Shown here one piece after another: positions 6,681-13,429 of a stretch of 13,429 nucleotides of DNA. A program made the position numbers and the translations under genes. Each line of letters begins with the position of its first letter. The stretch's first letter is position 1. Source of the DNA: Myxococcales bacterium (GTDB lineage: Bacteria > Myxococcota_A > UBA9160 > SMWR01); assembly GCA_022572485.1 (NCBI GenBank), contig JACZVU010000062.1:1-13429 (forward strand), in the 5' to 3' direction. A model generated the notes under the pieces. That model saw only the letters and a program-made list of their open reading frames with translations, searched no databases and was not told where the DNA came from.

Positions 6681-7169
6681 CTAGAACCGCACGGCGAGCG
6701 CTTCGGCGAGTTCGGCCACCTCGTCGTCGGGGTCATCGGCGAGCATTCGGATTTGCGAGCGCAGGCCACCCGACGCCTTGAAGCCCTCGGCCTCGCAGAC
6801 AGCTTGCAGCGCTTTGAGGCCGCCAACCACCCATTTCGAATCACCGGAATCCAAGAACATCCCCAACAGGGCGGCGTCTTCGGGGAATCCTGCGACCTCG
6901 CAATATTGCCGACAGGCGTCGGCGAGCCCGCTCGTGCCATGGGCCGCTCGAATTGCCGCCCCGAGTTTCTCGACTTCGACACCCCCCTGGGTCTTCGAGA
7001 AGAGCCCGTCGAGCTGCTTGACGTACTGCTTGGCAGAGTCCTCCGCTCTGGCCTTGGAGACTCCCTTCGGCTGATGCCCCCGCGACGACCGGCCCTCTCG
7101 ACGCCGGCGATCGAGTTCGCTGAAGGAGAGCTTGTCTCCGTCGTTCCAGCTTCGATCATCACCGGTCAC
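6681..7169 (-). CDS. Conserved-looking hypothetical protein, helical C-terminal domain
   Basis: 162 residues that I do not recognise. GTG at 7169-7167 overlaps the TGA of the lipoprotein gene in a GTGA junction, so translation is probably coupled. The first 45 residues are strongly charged and likely disordered (DRRRREGRSSRGHQ). From about residue 45 the protein is alpha-helical, with segments such as KQYVKQLDGLF, EKLGAAIRAAHG, AALLGMFLDS and VVGGLKALQAV, and a final DDPDDEVAELAEALAVRF. The helix pairs and the DDEVAELA motif resemble a HEAT-type scaffold, but that is only a visual impression. There is no signal peptide or membrane segment, so it should be cytoplasmic. Its partner gene encodes a lipoprotein, so a shared membrane complex is not obvious. 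Confidence 0.7.
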   Translation of the reverse strand: MTGDDRSWNDGDKLSFSELDRRRREGRSSRGHQPKGVSKARAEDSAKQYVKQLDGLFSKTQGGVEVEKLGAAIRAAHGTSGLADACRQYCEVAGFPEDAALLGMFLDSGDSKWVVGGLKALQAVCEAEGFKASGGLRSQIRMLADDPDDEVAELAEALAVRF

Positions 7170-7516
7170 GGCCGCTCTTCCCGGACGCGCGCTTCCACGA
7201 CGCGTAGATTCTCCACCGCCGCCAGGTTTCCGCAGTCGAGAGCGGCCGCGCGACGGAACGCAAACTCTGCATCGCGTTCGCGTCCGGCGGCCTGGTAGGC
7301 GAGGCCGAGATGGTTTTGTACTTCCGACGCTTCTGGCAACAACTCGACAGCGCGTTCCAGCTCCGCGATCGCCTGTGCAGAATCACCGCGGTCGAGCGCG
7401 CTCGTCCCGCTCTGATACAAGCGCGCAGCCCGAAAACTCGAGCATCCCAGCACGAGAAGCACCGCACAAAGCGCGCATCCCATCTGAAGCCAAGTCGTGT
7501 GAAATCGAACCAACAT
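7166..7516 (-). CDS. Small TPR-repeat lipoprotein
   Basis: 116 residues, ATG at 7516-7514 with GGGG 3-7 nt upstream. The N-terminus has a signal segment ending in a good lipobox, VLGCSS (Cys25), so the mature protein is lipid-anchored. The rest has about two tetratricopeptide units: LYQSGTSALDRGDSAQAIAELERAVEL with the following ASEVQNHLGLAYQAAGRERDAEFAFRRAAAL (each shown here as read, in two adjacent blocks). TPR lipoproteins commonly scaffold envelope complexes or secretion/assembly machines. No partner can be named here. It overlaps the 162-aa gene downstream by 4 nt and is separated from the EEP gene by 107 nt. Confidence 0.82.
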   Translation of the reverse strand: MLVRFHTTWLQMGCALCAVLLVLGCSSFRAARLYQSGTSALDRGDSAQAIAELERAVELLPEASEVQNHLGLAYQAAGRERDAEFAFRRAAALDCGNLAAVENLRVVEARVREERP

Positions 7517-7623
7517 CTACCCCGGTTTAACGGCCCAGCGGTTACTGCGCAACACGGTCCGATTGCCGGAGTGAAAAGCCCCCTGAATCTGAACCGACCG
7601 TCCGAAATCTTGATGCGCGGCGC

Positions 7624-8325
7624 TCAGCCGGGCAATCGGATCCGAGCAACGACGGGGAGATGGTCCGAAGCGCGCTGAGCCGCGCGGCTGTCATATGCGG
7701 AGATGTCGACCAGGTCGACACCACTCGTGTAAATCCGGTCGAGCGCCAGCACGGGGCGCGCCGCGGGAAAGGACAGCGGAAATTCGATGCCTGCCGTCAC
7801 CCAGGGCTCTGCGTCGAGAGCTCGGGTTGCGGGGCAACGCCTCCAGGCATTCATGTCGCCGAGCAATACCGTTGGACCGCGACCAAGCTGCGGATGCCCG
7901 AGCAACGCGCGTACCTGTTTGTGGCGCGTTCGATCCGCAAGGGAGAGATGGGTTGCGATCACCTCGAGCACGCCTCGATCAAAGGGAATCTGCGCGGCGA
8001 CTGCAACGCGTTTTTCGAGACGCGAATAAGAGAGGTCGAGCATCGATACACCACCGATGGGCCAACGCGAAAGAATCGCGTTGCCAAGTTCGCCCCGCTT
8101 GTGGACGCGGGTGGCTGCAAACGTCACGTGCATCCCCAACGCCTCGGCGAGCGCCTCGAGTGGATCGTCGCCGCGATGAGGACGCATGACCTCCTGAAGC
8201 GCGATGACATCTGCAGCCATTTCAGAGATGACGAACCCAGCCCGTGCGGGATCCGAGGCGCCCCGACCGTTGAGCCCTGTCCAGCGATGAACGTTGTAGG
8301 TCGCCACCGTGATTTCCCGCTGCAT
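7624..8325 (-). CDS. Endonuclease/exonuclease/phosphatase (EEP) family hydrolase
   Basis: 233 residues from ATG 8325-8323. All signature positions of the metal-dependent EEP fold are present: ATYNVHRW (Asn), ALQEV (metal-binding Glu), ATHLSLADR (His), LLGDMNAW (Asp and Asn), LDRIY and the terminal SDHLPVVARI (Asp-His). Members cleave phosphodiesters in DNA, RNA, phospholipids or inositol phosphates, and the substrate is not readable here. No signal peptide is visible with this start. A GTG at 8475-8473 has a better Shine-Dalgarno (GGAGAGG) and would add a 50-residue basic, low-complexity N-terminus (VNVKKRISRKKAMRG). I prefer the shorter form because it begins just before the conserved domain. 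Confidence 0.85.
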   Translation of the reverse strand: MQREITVATYNVHRWTGLNGRGASDPARAGFVISEMAADVIALQEVMRPHRGDDPLEALAEALGMHVTFAATRVHKRGELGNAILSRWPIGGVSMLDLSYSRLEKRVAVAAQIPFDRGVLEVIATHLSLADRTRHKQVRALLGHPQLGRGPTVLLGDMNAWRRCPATRALDAEPWVTAGIEFPLSFPAARPVLALDRIYTSGVDLVDISAYDSRAAQRASDHLPVVARIRLPG

Positions 8326-8669
8326 CGGACGCGGCGGCGGTGCGACCGAAGGCGCGCGCAACAGACAGAGATGGGGTGTGTTGAGATGTTGAAGATCCGG
8401 CGTGCTGGCGCTCCGCTCTTTGCGAACCTCGCCTCGCATCGCCTTCTTTCGGGAAATCCTCTTTTTGACGTTCACCGCCGCCTCTCCACGCGAACCAACC
8501 CCGCCCGCCCCCACGCACCATCGGCCTCTGAAGGTGGCAAGTAAACCCGGCAATCGGGCGGCAGGCGATTTGACGAACTGCCAGGAGAGCATAGCCAGTC
8601 TCAACTGTGGTGAATGAACTACATACCTAGAGCAAGCTCTGCGGCGGGTGCGCCGATACAGTGGCGGTC
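8326..8669. other. Divergent intergenic region, possible N-terminal extension of the EEP gene
   Basis: 344 nt lie between the divergent EEP (-) and aminotransferase (+) genes. The left half (8326-8475) can be read as an in-frame extension of the EEP protein with a plausible GTG and ribosome binding site. The right half should hold promoters for both directions, but I see no confident -35/-10 pair, repeat or RNA gene in it. Confidence 0.5.
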
Positions 8670-10049
8670 ATGGCCAACCACAATTCCAACGGCGTCAAGC
8701 ATCTCCTCGACGCGCCCCGTGTGCGACAGGCCGCGCGCGAACTTCTAGCGGCAGTGGCGGAAACGGTCGACGAGGGTTCGCTCTCGCCGAAAGCCTACGA
8801 GCGAACCTTGCGGGAGATCGAACGGCTGCGGGGGCAATCGCTCTTCTACCCGGCGGTGAGCGGCGGGACCGGGAGCGGCGCGCGCGTTCGGCTCGCCGAC
8901 GGGACCACTCGGATCGACTTCATCTCGGGAATTGGTGTCTACGGTTTTGGACACAGCGACCCCGATCTGCTCGAAACCGCCGTCGTCGCCGCGGCTGGCG
9001 ATGCCGTCTACCAAGGGCATCTCTTCCCAGGCGCCGAGTATCTGGAAATCTCGAAAGCGCTGCTTCGACATGCGGGCAAGCAGATGAAGCACGTTTGGTT
9101 GTCGGTTTCCGGAGCCATGGCGAACGAGAACGCCCTCAAGCTGATCTTTCAAAAACACACACCGGCCGATCGCGTGATCGTCTTCGAGGGAGCCTTCGCG
9201 GGCCGGACGCTCGCGATGTCGGAACTGACGGACCAGCCCGGCTACCGAGAGGGCTTGCCGCTCCGAGGCAACGTGCTTCACATCCCCTTCTTCGATCCGA
9301 GCAACCCGCATTCGATCGAACACAGCGTCTCCGCGCTCGAAGCCCACTTGAAACGCCATCCTGGTCAAGTCGCCAGCATGCTCTTCGAACTCGTCCAGGG
9401 AGAGAACGGCTTCAACACCGCGCCTCGCGAGTTCTTCACCGCCCTGATGGAATGCTGCCGCTCCGCAGAAATCGCGGTTTGGGTGGACGAAGTGCAGACT
9501 TTTGCACGCACGGGCGAACTCTTCGCGTACCGGACTTTGGATCTCGAAGAATACGTCGACGTCGCAACCGCTGGCAAGGCGCTCCAGGGCAGCGCCGTAC
9601 TGTTCCGCAAAGGCTACAAGCCGCGCCCGGGGCTGATCGCGGGGACATTCGCGGGATCCACGGTCGGCCTCGCGGTCGGTACTCGAATCATCGAGCGCCT
9701 CGAATCCGACGGTTACCTGGGAGCCGACGGCCGAATCGCGGTTCTCGGCGGACGCTTCGAACGTCGATTGGATGCGCTCCGTAAACGACTGCCCAACACC
9801 ATCGGAGAACGTTCGGGAATGGGAGCCATGCAGGCCTTCGTGCCCTTCGACGGCTCCAAAGAGATCGTATTGGCGATCGTGCACGTGGCCTTCGAAGAGG
9901 GTCTCATGGTGTTCTGCGCGGGAAGCAATCCGTCGAAGATTCGCATGCTGCTTCCCGTGAACACGACCGATGAAGAACTCGAAGCGGGCTTTACGATGCT
10001 CGAAAAAGCCATCCGACGCGTCGCCGAGGAGCGCGACCTCCTGATCTGA
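8670..10049 (+). CDS. Class III PLP-dependent aminotransferase
   Basis: 459 residues from ATG 8670 (an in-frame GTG at 8661 is possible; neither has a clear Shine-Dalgarno). Fold type I class III features: FISGIGVYGFGHSDPDL, SVSGAMANENALKL, FEGAFAGRTLAM, ELVQGENGFN, the signature VWVDEVQTFARTGELFA with the PLP-binding Asp, and ATAGKALQ with the Schiff-base Lys303. These enzymes move the omega-amino group of ornithine, lysine, GABA or diamines to 2-oxoglutarate or pyruvate. The exact substrate cannot be read, but the overall pattern recalls lysine-epsilon or acetylornithine aminotransferases. It stands alone on the + strand with no pathway partner nearby; the next gene is convergent. Confidence 0.88.
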   Translation: MANHNSNGVKHLLDAPRVRQAARELLAAVAETVDEGSLSPKAYERTLREIERLRGQSLFYPAVSGGTGSGARVRLADGTTRIDFISGIGVYGFGHSDPDLLETAVVAAAGDAVYQGHLFPGAEYLEISKALLRHAGKQMKHVWLSVSGAMANENALKLIFQKHTPADRVIVFEGAFAGRTLAMSELTDQPGYREGLPLRGNVLHIPFFDPSNPHSIEHSVSALEAHLKRHPGQVASMLFELVQGENGFNTAPREFFTALMECCRSAEIAVWVDEVQTFARTGELFAYRTLDLEEYVDVATAGKALQGSAVLFRKGYKPRPGLIAGTFAGSTVGLAVGTRIIERLESDGYLGADGRIAVLGGRFERRLDALRKRLPNTIGERSGMGAMQAFVPFDGSKEIVLAIVHVAFEEGLMVFCAGSNPSKIRMLLPVNTTDEELEAGFTMLEKAIRRVAEERDLLI

Positions 10050-10096
10050 GCAAGGCGCAGCGGAATTTCGTGTTTAGCGCTTCGTGGAGAATCCGT

Positions 10097-10170
10097 TCTA
10101 GAGAGTCCCACAGAATACGGTGACACCAGTTCTTGGCGAGGATCGTTGTAATCCTATCCCGCTCTCTAGA
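10097..10170. other. 74-nt structured element: closing 9-bp inverted repeat with two internal hairpins
   Basis: The ends TCTAGAGAG (10097-10105) and CTCTCTAGA (10162-10170) are perfect inverted repeats. Inside are AGGAT (10139-10143) with ATCCT (10151-10155) around a 7-nt loop, and a weaker bulged hairpin at 10113-10132 (GAA..C GGU GAC ACC . GUUC). Together they make a closed three-way junction. It lies in the gap between convergent genes (10050-10197). It could be a structured RNA, a MITE-like element or a bidirectional terminator. It is not a tRNA: no TTC-type T loop and wrong arm spacing. Confidence 0.5.
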
Positions 10171-10197
10171 CAAGCGCCTCCCAGATCGACAGCTGTC

Positions 10198-10692
10198 TCA
10201 TTCGGGAGGCAGCAACGAGAGACCGCAGTCGGAGCATTCGGTTGCGGTCGGCAAAATCGACTCACCACAGGCCGGGCAATCGTCCGCGCTGATCTCCGAT
10301 CTACCAAAGTCTTCGGGTATATCGGGGATCTGCTGCCCGGTATGGGCAAGGTCGATCCGGGTTGCGGCTTTCTCGTGCTCGGCGAGCACGAACACCCCGT
10401 AGGGAAGGTCCTGGCCGGGCTTGCGCTGCGTGCGTTCATCCGCGTCTGAAGTCGCCGCCTGAATCCGGTGTGGAATTCCAGCCTCTGCGAGATGTTCCGA
10501 GAGGCTCATCGCCCAACCCACCGATGAGGCGCGCACACAGACCAACTCAGATGCCGGCGGCAATTCTTCGGCGGCACTCTCTACGGGCACCTCGCCCTCG
10601 AGGGCCAAAGGCACATCACAATGGATACAGACCGACGCGACGTGCACGTACTCTTCGCCGCACTCGGGGCAAACCTTCGGGGGCATGACCAT
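10198..10692 (-). CDS. DUF2007-like domain protein flanked by two zinc ribbons
   Basis: 164 residues. The ATG at 10692-10690 has a strong GGGAGG about 7 nt upstream, which decides it over the ATG two codons later. N-terminal zinc ribbon CPECGEEY (Cys8, Cys11) with CIHC (Cys22, Cys25). C-terminal zinc ribbon CPAC (Cys139, Cys142) with CSDC (Cys153, Cys156). Between them is a segment, LVCVRASSVGWAMSLSEHL with AGIPHRI and YGVFVLAEHEKAATRID, that fits the small DUF2007/GlnB-like fold proposed for signal transduction: a strand, a helix addressing a neighbour, then the VxxxxxxxA strand. No enzymatic residues are evident. It is transcribed divergently from the dehydrogenase with a 91-nt gap, so the two may share a regulatory region. 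Confidence 0.75.
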   Translation of the reverse strand: MVMPPKVCPECGEEYVHVASVCIHCDVPLALEGEVPVESAAEELPPASELVCVRASSVGWAMSLSEHLAEAGIPHRIQAATSDADERTQRKPGQDLPYGVFVLAEHEKAATRIDLAHTGQQIPDIPEDFGRSEISADDCPACGESILPTATECSDCGLSLLPPE

Positions 10693-10783
10693 CAGAGCAC
10701 CTCCCGACGGGAGTATACGCGGGCAGCGCCCCCGATTGAAGGGTTGCGACCAAGAGGGTAGGTCTGCGACGCTCTCGTTTCCG

Positions 10784-11734
10784 ATGCGTGCCCTGACCTA
10801 CGATGGCAAGACCGCGATCGTCACTGAGGTTCCAAAACCGGAACTCGCGCCGGACTCAGCGCTCGTACGCGTCACCGTCGCCGGCATCTGCAACACCGAT
10901 ATCGAGCTCGTCAAGGGTTACATGGCGTTTCGCGGAATACTCGGCCACGAGTTCGTCGGTATCGTCGAAGAGGGACCCGAGGAGTGGCGCGGCGAGCGAG
11001 TCGTCGGAGAAATCAACTTTGCGTGCCAGAGTTGCCCCATCTGTTACGAGGGGCTCCAGCGCCACTGCCCCTCCCGTCGCGTCATGGGAATCGTCGATGC
11101 CGACGGAAGTTTCGCAGAGTACACCAACGTGCCGATTTCGAATCTGCACACCGTTCCAGAGAGCGTCTCCGACGACGTGGCGGTCTTCGCGGAGCCTCTC
11201 GCCGCCGCCTACGAGGTGCTCGAACAGGTTCACGTCATGCCCAACCAGGAATGTCTGGTGTTGGGCGACGGCAAACTCGGATTGCTCGTCGCGCAGGTTC
11301 TGCGTCAAGCGGGTGCCCAGGTCCTGGTCGTGGGCCACCACCCGGAGAACCTCGAAATTCTCGCGCGGCGCGACATCCAGACCGTGCAAGAGCGAGACTG
11401 GAATCCCACGCTCTATCCGCTGGTCGTCGACGCCACGGGTTCGATTGGAGGTCTGCAAAAAGCCCTGTCCGCCACTCGACCGAGAGGCACCGTCGTGCTC
11501 AAGAGCACGACCGCCACCAAGGCCCGATTGGATTTATCAACCCTGGTGGTCAATGAAATTCGCGTCGTCGGGTCTCGCTGCGGTCCGTTTCCACCGGCTC
11601 TGCGAGCCCTCGAAACGGGAAGCATCGACGTCGCGTCGCTCATTTCCCATCGCACCTCATTGGCGAATTGCGACGAAGCCCTCCGGCGCGCAGGGGAGCC
11701 CGGCCAACTCAAGGTCCTCGTCGATGCAGCATGA
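10784..11734 (+). CDS. Zinc-dependent medium-chain alcohol dehydrogenase-like oxidoreductase (MDR)
   Basis: 316 residues from ATG 10784. The frame is open 33 codons further upstream, but that part is not family-like and would overlap the divergent gene start. Seen: catalytic-zinc ligands Cys36 (ICNTD), His55-Glu56 (GHEFVGIV) and Glu137 (FAEPLAAAYEV); structural-zinc cysteines 81, 84, 87 and 95 (CQSCPICYEG..HC); and a Rossmann loop GDGKLG (161-166). Short loops make it smaller than the usual 340-350 residues. It belongs to the MDR group close to threonine dehydrogenase-like and uncharacterised MDR_like proteins; alcohol, polyol or aldehyde substrates are all possible. No Shine-Dalgarno is obvious. 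It ends convergently to the NFACT gene with a 48-nt gap. Confidence 0.88.
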   Translation: MRALTYDGKTAIVTEVPKPELAPDSALVRVTVAGICNTDIELVKGYMAFRGILGHEFVGIVEEGPEEWRGERVVGEINFACQSCPICYEGLQRHCPSRRVMGIVDADGSFAEYTNVPISNLHTVPESVSDDVAVFAEPLAAAYEVLEQVHVMPNQECLVLGDGKLGLLVAQVLRQAGAQVLVVGHHPENLEILARRDIQTVQERDWNPTLYPLVVDATGSIGGLQKALSATRPRGTVVLKSTTATKARLDLSTLVVNEIRVVGSRCGPFPPALRALETGSIDVASLISHRTSLANCDEALRRAGEPGQLKVLVDAA

Positions 11735-11782
11735 GCTCGACTGAGCGTTCGAGTTCGACCGCATCCTGCCCGCCAATCGAAA

Positions 11783-13285
11783 TCAATCGTCGATCCGCGC
11801 CGCGAGGGTCCGCTTCAACCGAGCCTCTGTACGTCGCAGATGGATCGTCTTGCCTCCATGAACGGTGACCAGACCCGGTTTGGCCCCCTTCGGCTTGCGA
11901 ACATTTGCGATGGGGACCACGTGGACGTCCGCGCGACTCGCATTCTTGGCTTTCGAGAAGTGCACGGCGAGTTCGCAGGCGTCCAACACCGCCTCGGAGG
12001 GCGGGTCGGTGCGGCCTCCGGTGCACAGGATGACGTGGCTTCCCGGTGCTCCGTCGAGGTGAAAAAAGAGATCTCGGCCCCGGGCCAGACGCACGGACAG
12101 ATGGTCGTTTCCGGCGGCACTGCGCCCGACCCAGATCTCCAGTTCTCCAGCGGTGCGGTAGCGGCGCGGCATCAGTCGATTGGGAACGCTGTGTTTGCCG
12201 AGCTTTCGCTCCGTCGGCGCGCTCGACGCAGAGCGCTGCGTAGGCGCGTATTTTTCGACGAGCTTCCGGATCGCGGGCTGTTCGGCGAATTCTCCGAGAG
12301 CCTCGTGGCCCGCGTTGGGTTCCGCGTCGAGTGATCGAAAGCGATCGATCCAGTTTTGGAGATCGGCTCTCGATGCTCGCACATCGGCGTGGCGAGAGCC
12401 GGCTTTGGCGAGGCTTCTCAGCGCCTTGTGATAGCGCTTGAACAGCCACTCCAGATTCTCTGCCGGTGTCCGTTTCGGGTCGAGCGCAATCGCGACGGGT
12501 TCTCCGGTTTTGAAATCCGTGGCGATGATTTCGGAATCTCCACGCTTTACCTGAGAGAGAACGCTCTTCAACAACTCGCCTTCGCGCTCCAGTTGGCTCA
12601 TCGTTCGCGCTTCTTCGAGGCTTGCTTCGAGCTTTACGAGTTTGCGATCCAGCGACTTCGCTTCTTTCTGAAGCGCGCGCTCGATGCGCCGGCGCCATTC
12701 GTCGACTTCCCCGGCTCGCTCGACCTCCGTGTACATCGCCTCGATCGCGAACAGAAATCGATCGTCGGGTACCGCTTCGAAACGGTCTTCGTCAGGCCCG
12801 TGAGGCTTGGGCTCCGGCGAGCGCCATGGGTCCCCGATTTTCAGCTCTGGTCGGGTTTCGCTCAGCGGCCGCAGGGACGCGACGATCGATCCATCCGCGC
12901 TGAGAAGGTAGAGGTTACTGCGGGCGCCGAAGATCGCGAGGAGCAGATCGAAGTCCCCTTCGTCGGTGCGCAGGCGCAGTGCAAGCTGCCGGTCGGCGGC
13001 GATCAGGCGGACGCCACCGAGCCTCGCACCGCTCGTGTGTGAGCGCAAATACTGGACAAACGCGGGCGGGCGCGGCATCGAACGAGGCGGCGCCTCCAGC
13101 CGCGAAACCCGTGCGCAACCCCGCCGACACGAGAAGCGGAAGTGGCAGCGACCCACCGCCCCGCCACCGTAGGTGGTCAGAACGACGCTCGTGGCATCCG
13201 GTTGCAAGATGCCCTGAATCCGATGGCCCGAAATCTGCGCATCGAGCAAGTTTGCCGCGCGACGCAGCTCAGTGAGGCTGAGCAT
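11783..13285 (-). CDS. rqcH: NFACT-family ribosome quality-control protein (RqcH-like)
   Basis: 500 residues from ATG 13285-13283. RqcH binds stalled large ribosomal subunits carrying peptidyl-tRNA and recruits tRNA-Ala to add C-terminal Ala tails for degradation. The NFACT-N part has SHTSGARLGGVRL and an Asp98-Arg99 pair (AADRQLAL) at about the position of the essential DR of Bacillus RqcH. A charged coiled coil spans about 195-255 (KEAKSLDRKLVKLEASLEE region). The NFACT-R domain (about 372-480) has YRTAGELEIWVGRSAAGNDHL, DLFFHLDGAPGSHVIL, AVHFSKAKNAS, VHVVPIANVRKPKGAKPG (blocks listed separately). It is somewhat shorter than the usual 560-580. The gene starts 2 nt after the mutM stop, so the two are probably cotranscribed. 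Confidence 0.87.
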   Translation of the reverse strand: MLSLTELRRAANLLDAQISGHRIQGILQPDATSVVLTTYGGGAVGRCHFRFSCRRGCARVSRLEAPPRSMPRPPAFVQYLRSHTSGARLGGVRLIAADRQLALRLRTDEGDFDLLLAIFGARSNLYLLSADGSIVASLRPLSETRPELKIGDPWRSPEPKPHGPDEDRFEAVPDDRFLFAIEAMYTEVERAGEVDEWRRRIERALQKEAKSLDRKLVKLEASLEEARTMSQLEREGELLKSVLSQVKRGDSEIIATDFKTGEPVAIALDPKRTPAENLEWLFKRYHKALRSLAKAGSRHADVRASRADLQNWIDRFRSLDAEPNAGHEALGEFAEQPAIRKLVEKYAPTQRSASSAPTERKLGKHSVPNRLMPRRYRTAGELEIWVGRSAAGNDHLSVRLARGRDLFFHLDGAPGSHVILCTGGRTDPPSEAVLDACELAVHFSKAKNASRADVHVVPIANVRKPKGAKPGLVTVHGGKTIHLRRTEARLKRTLAARIDD

Positions 13286-13287
13286 CG

Positions 13288-13429
13288 CTATTTCTGGCAG
13301 GCCGGGCAGTAGTGGGCGCTCCGCTGACCGAGGACGATTCGGCGGATCGCCTCACCGCAGCGGGCGCAGGGCTCACCCGTTCGCGAATAGACCCAACATT
13401 CGAGTTGATAACCGCCATCGCTTCCGTCC
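13288..13429 (-). CDS. mutM: Formamidopyrimidine-DNA glycosylase, C-terminal zinc finger; 5' end outside window
   Basis: The last 46 codons of MutM/Fpg, a base-excision glycosylase that removes 8-oxoguanine. The frame enters from the right edge (partial codon at 13429) and stops with TAG at 13290-13288. Visible are [17 protein letters not shown] and the four-cysteine zinc finger CARC then CPACQ, with the conserved IRRIV and GQRSAHYC between the pairs. The final CQK is the standard end of Fpg. The catalytic N-terminus (PE motif) lies outside. Nei-type glycosylases share this finger, but the GEPC..CG and yCp.CQ pattern is Fpg-like. Confidence 0.9.
   Translation of the reverse strand, partial: DGSDGGYQLECWVYSRTGEPCARCGEAIRRIVLGQRSAHYCPACQK

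Noticed and set aside
7660..8544. 294-codon + strand frame opposite the EEP gene
   Set aside because: The EEP motifs on the - strand are complete; this frame has none and merely mirrors them.
10097..10170. tRNA gene
   Set aside because: The size fits, but neither strand has a proper T arm adjoining the acceptor stem, a conserved TTC loop, a D arm or an anticodon arm in place.
9991..10173. 60-codon - strand frame that could be a transposase fragment
   Set aside because: It overlaps the end of the aminotransferase, has no recognised motif and is explained by the structured element.
11736..11753. CTCGA/TCGAG hairpin after the dehydrogenase as a terminator
   Set aside because: Only 5 bp and no T run; TCGA-type words are abundant in this DNA, so chance is likely.
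11709..12698. Second - strand frame inside the NFACT gene
   Set aside because: Arg/Ser-rich out-of-frame translation of the same DNA; the NFACT frame carries the conserved motifs.

Overview
The window looks like chromosomal DNA from a high-GC Gram-negative bacterium. Dense, strongly C/G-biased coding, lipoprotein signals, an outer-membrane porin and a dTDP-rhamnose branch all point that way. A bacterial topoisomerase VI A subunit and an RqcH/NFACT protein would fit a Myxococcota or former deltaproteobacterial lineage. That placement is inference; no rRNA gene or other taxonomic marker is present.

Left part (1-1947, + strand): the 3' end of a topoisomerase VI A (Spo11-like) gene is followed by rmlA and rmlC, which overlap by 4 nt and belong to dTDP-L-rhamnose synthesis (rmlB and rmlD are not here).

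Central part (about 2038-8325, all - strand): read in transcription order, this is an EEP-family nuclease/phosphatase, a TPR lipoprotein coupled to an unknown 162-aa protein, and a Fur-family regulator. A 275-nt intergenic region with an AT-rich palindrome over a good sigma70-type promoter follows. Next is a tight five-gene cluster: coiled-coil porin, FMN-binding exported protein, four-helix membrane protein with helix-located histidines, ApbE-like flavin transferase (lipoprotein) and a small zinc ribbon. I read this cluster as a metal-regulated extracytoplasmic flavin electron-transfer module. It is the most interesting part of the window. Both the expected flavinylation site and the ApbE metal site carry non-canonical residues. 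The 3' end of apbE is built from a palindromic repeat array that adds about 63 residues to the protein.

Right part (8670-13429): a class III aminotransferase (+), a 74-nt sequence that can fold into a closed three-way-junction structure, a DUF2007-like protein with two zinc ribbons (-), a zinc-dependent medium-chain dehydrogenase (+), and convergent to it an rqcH-like NFACT gene directly behind the 3' end of mutM/fpg (-).
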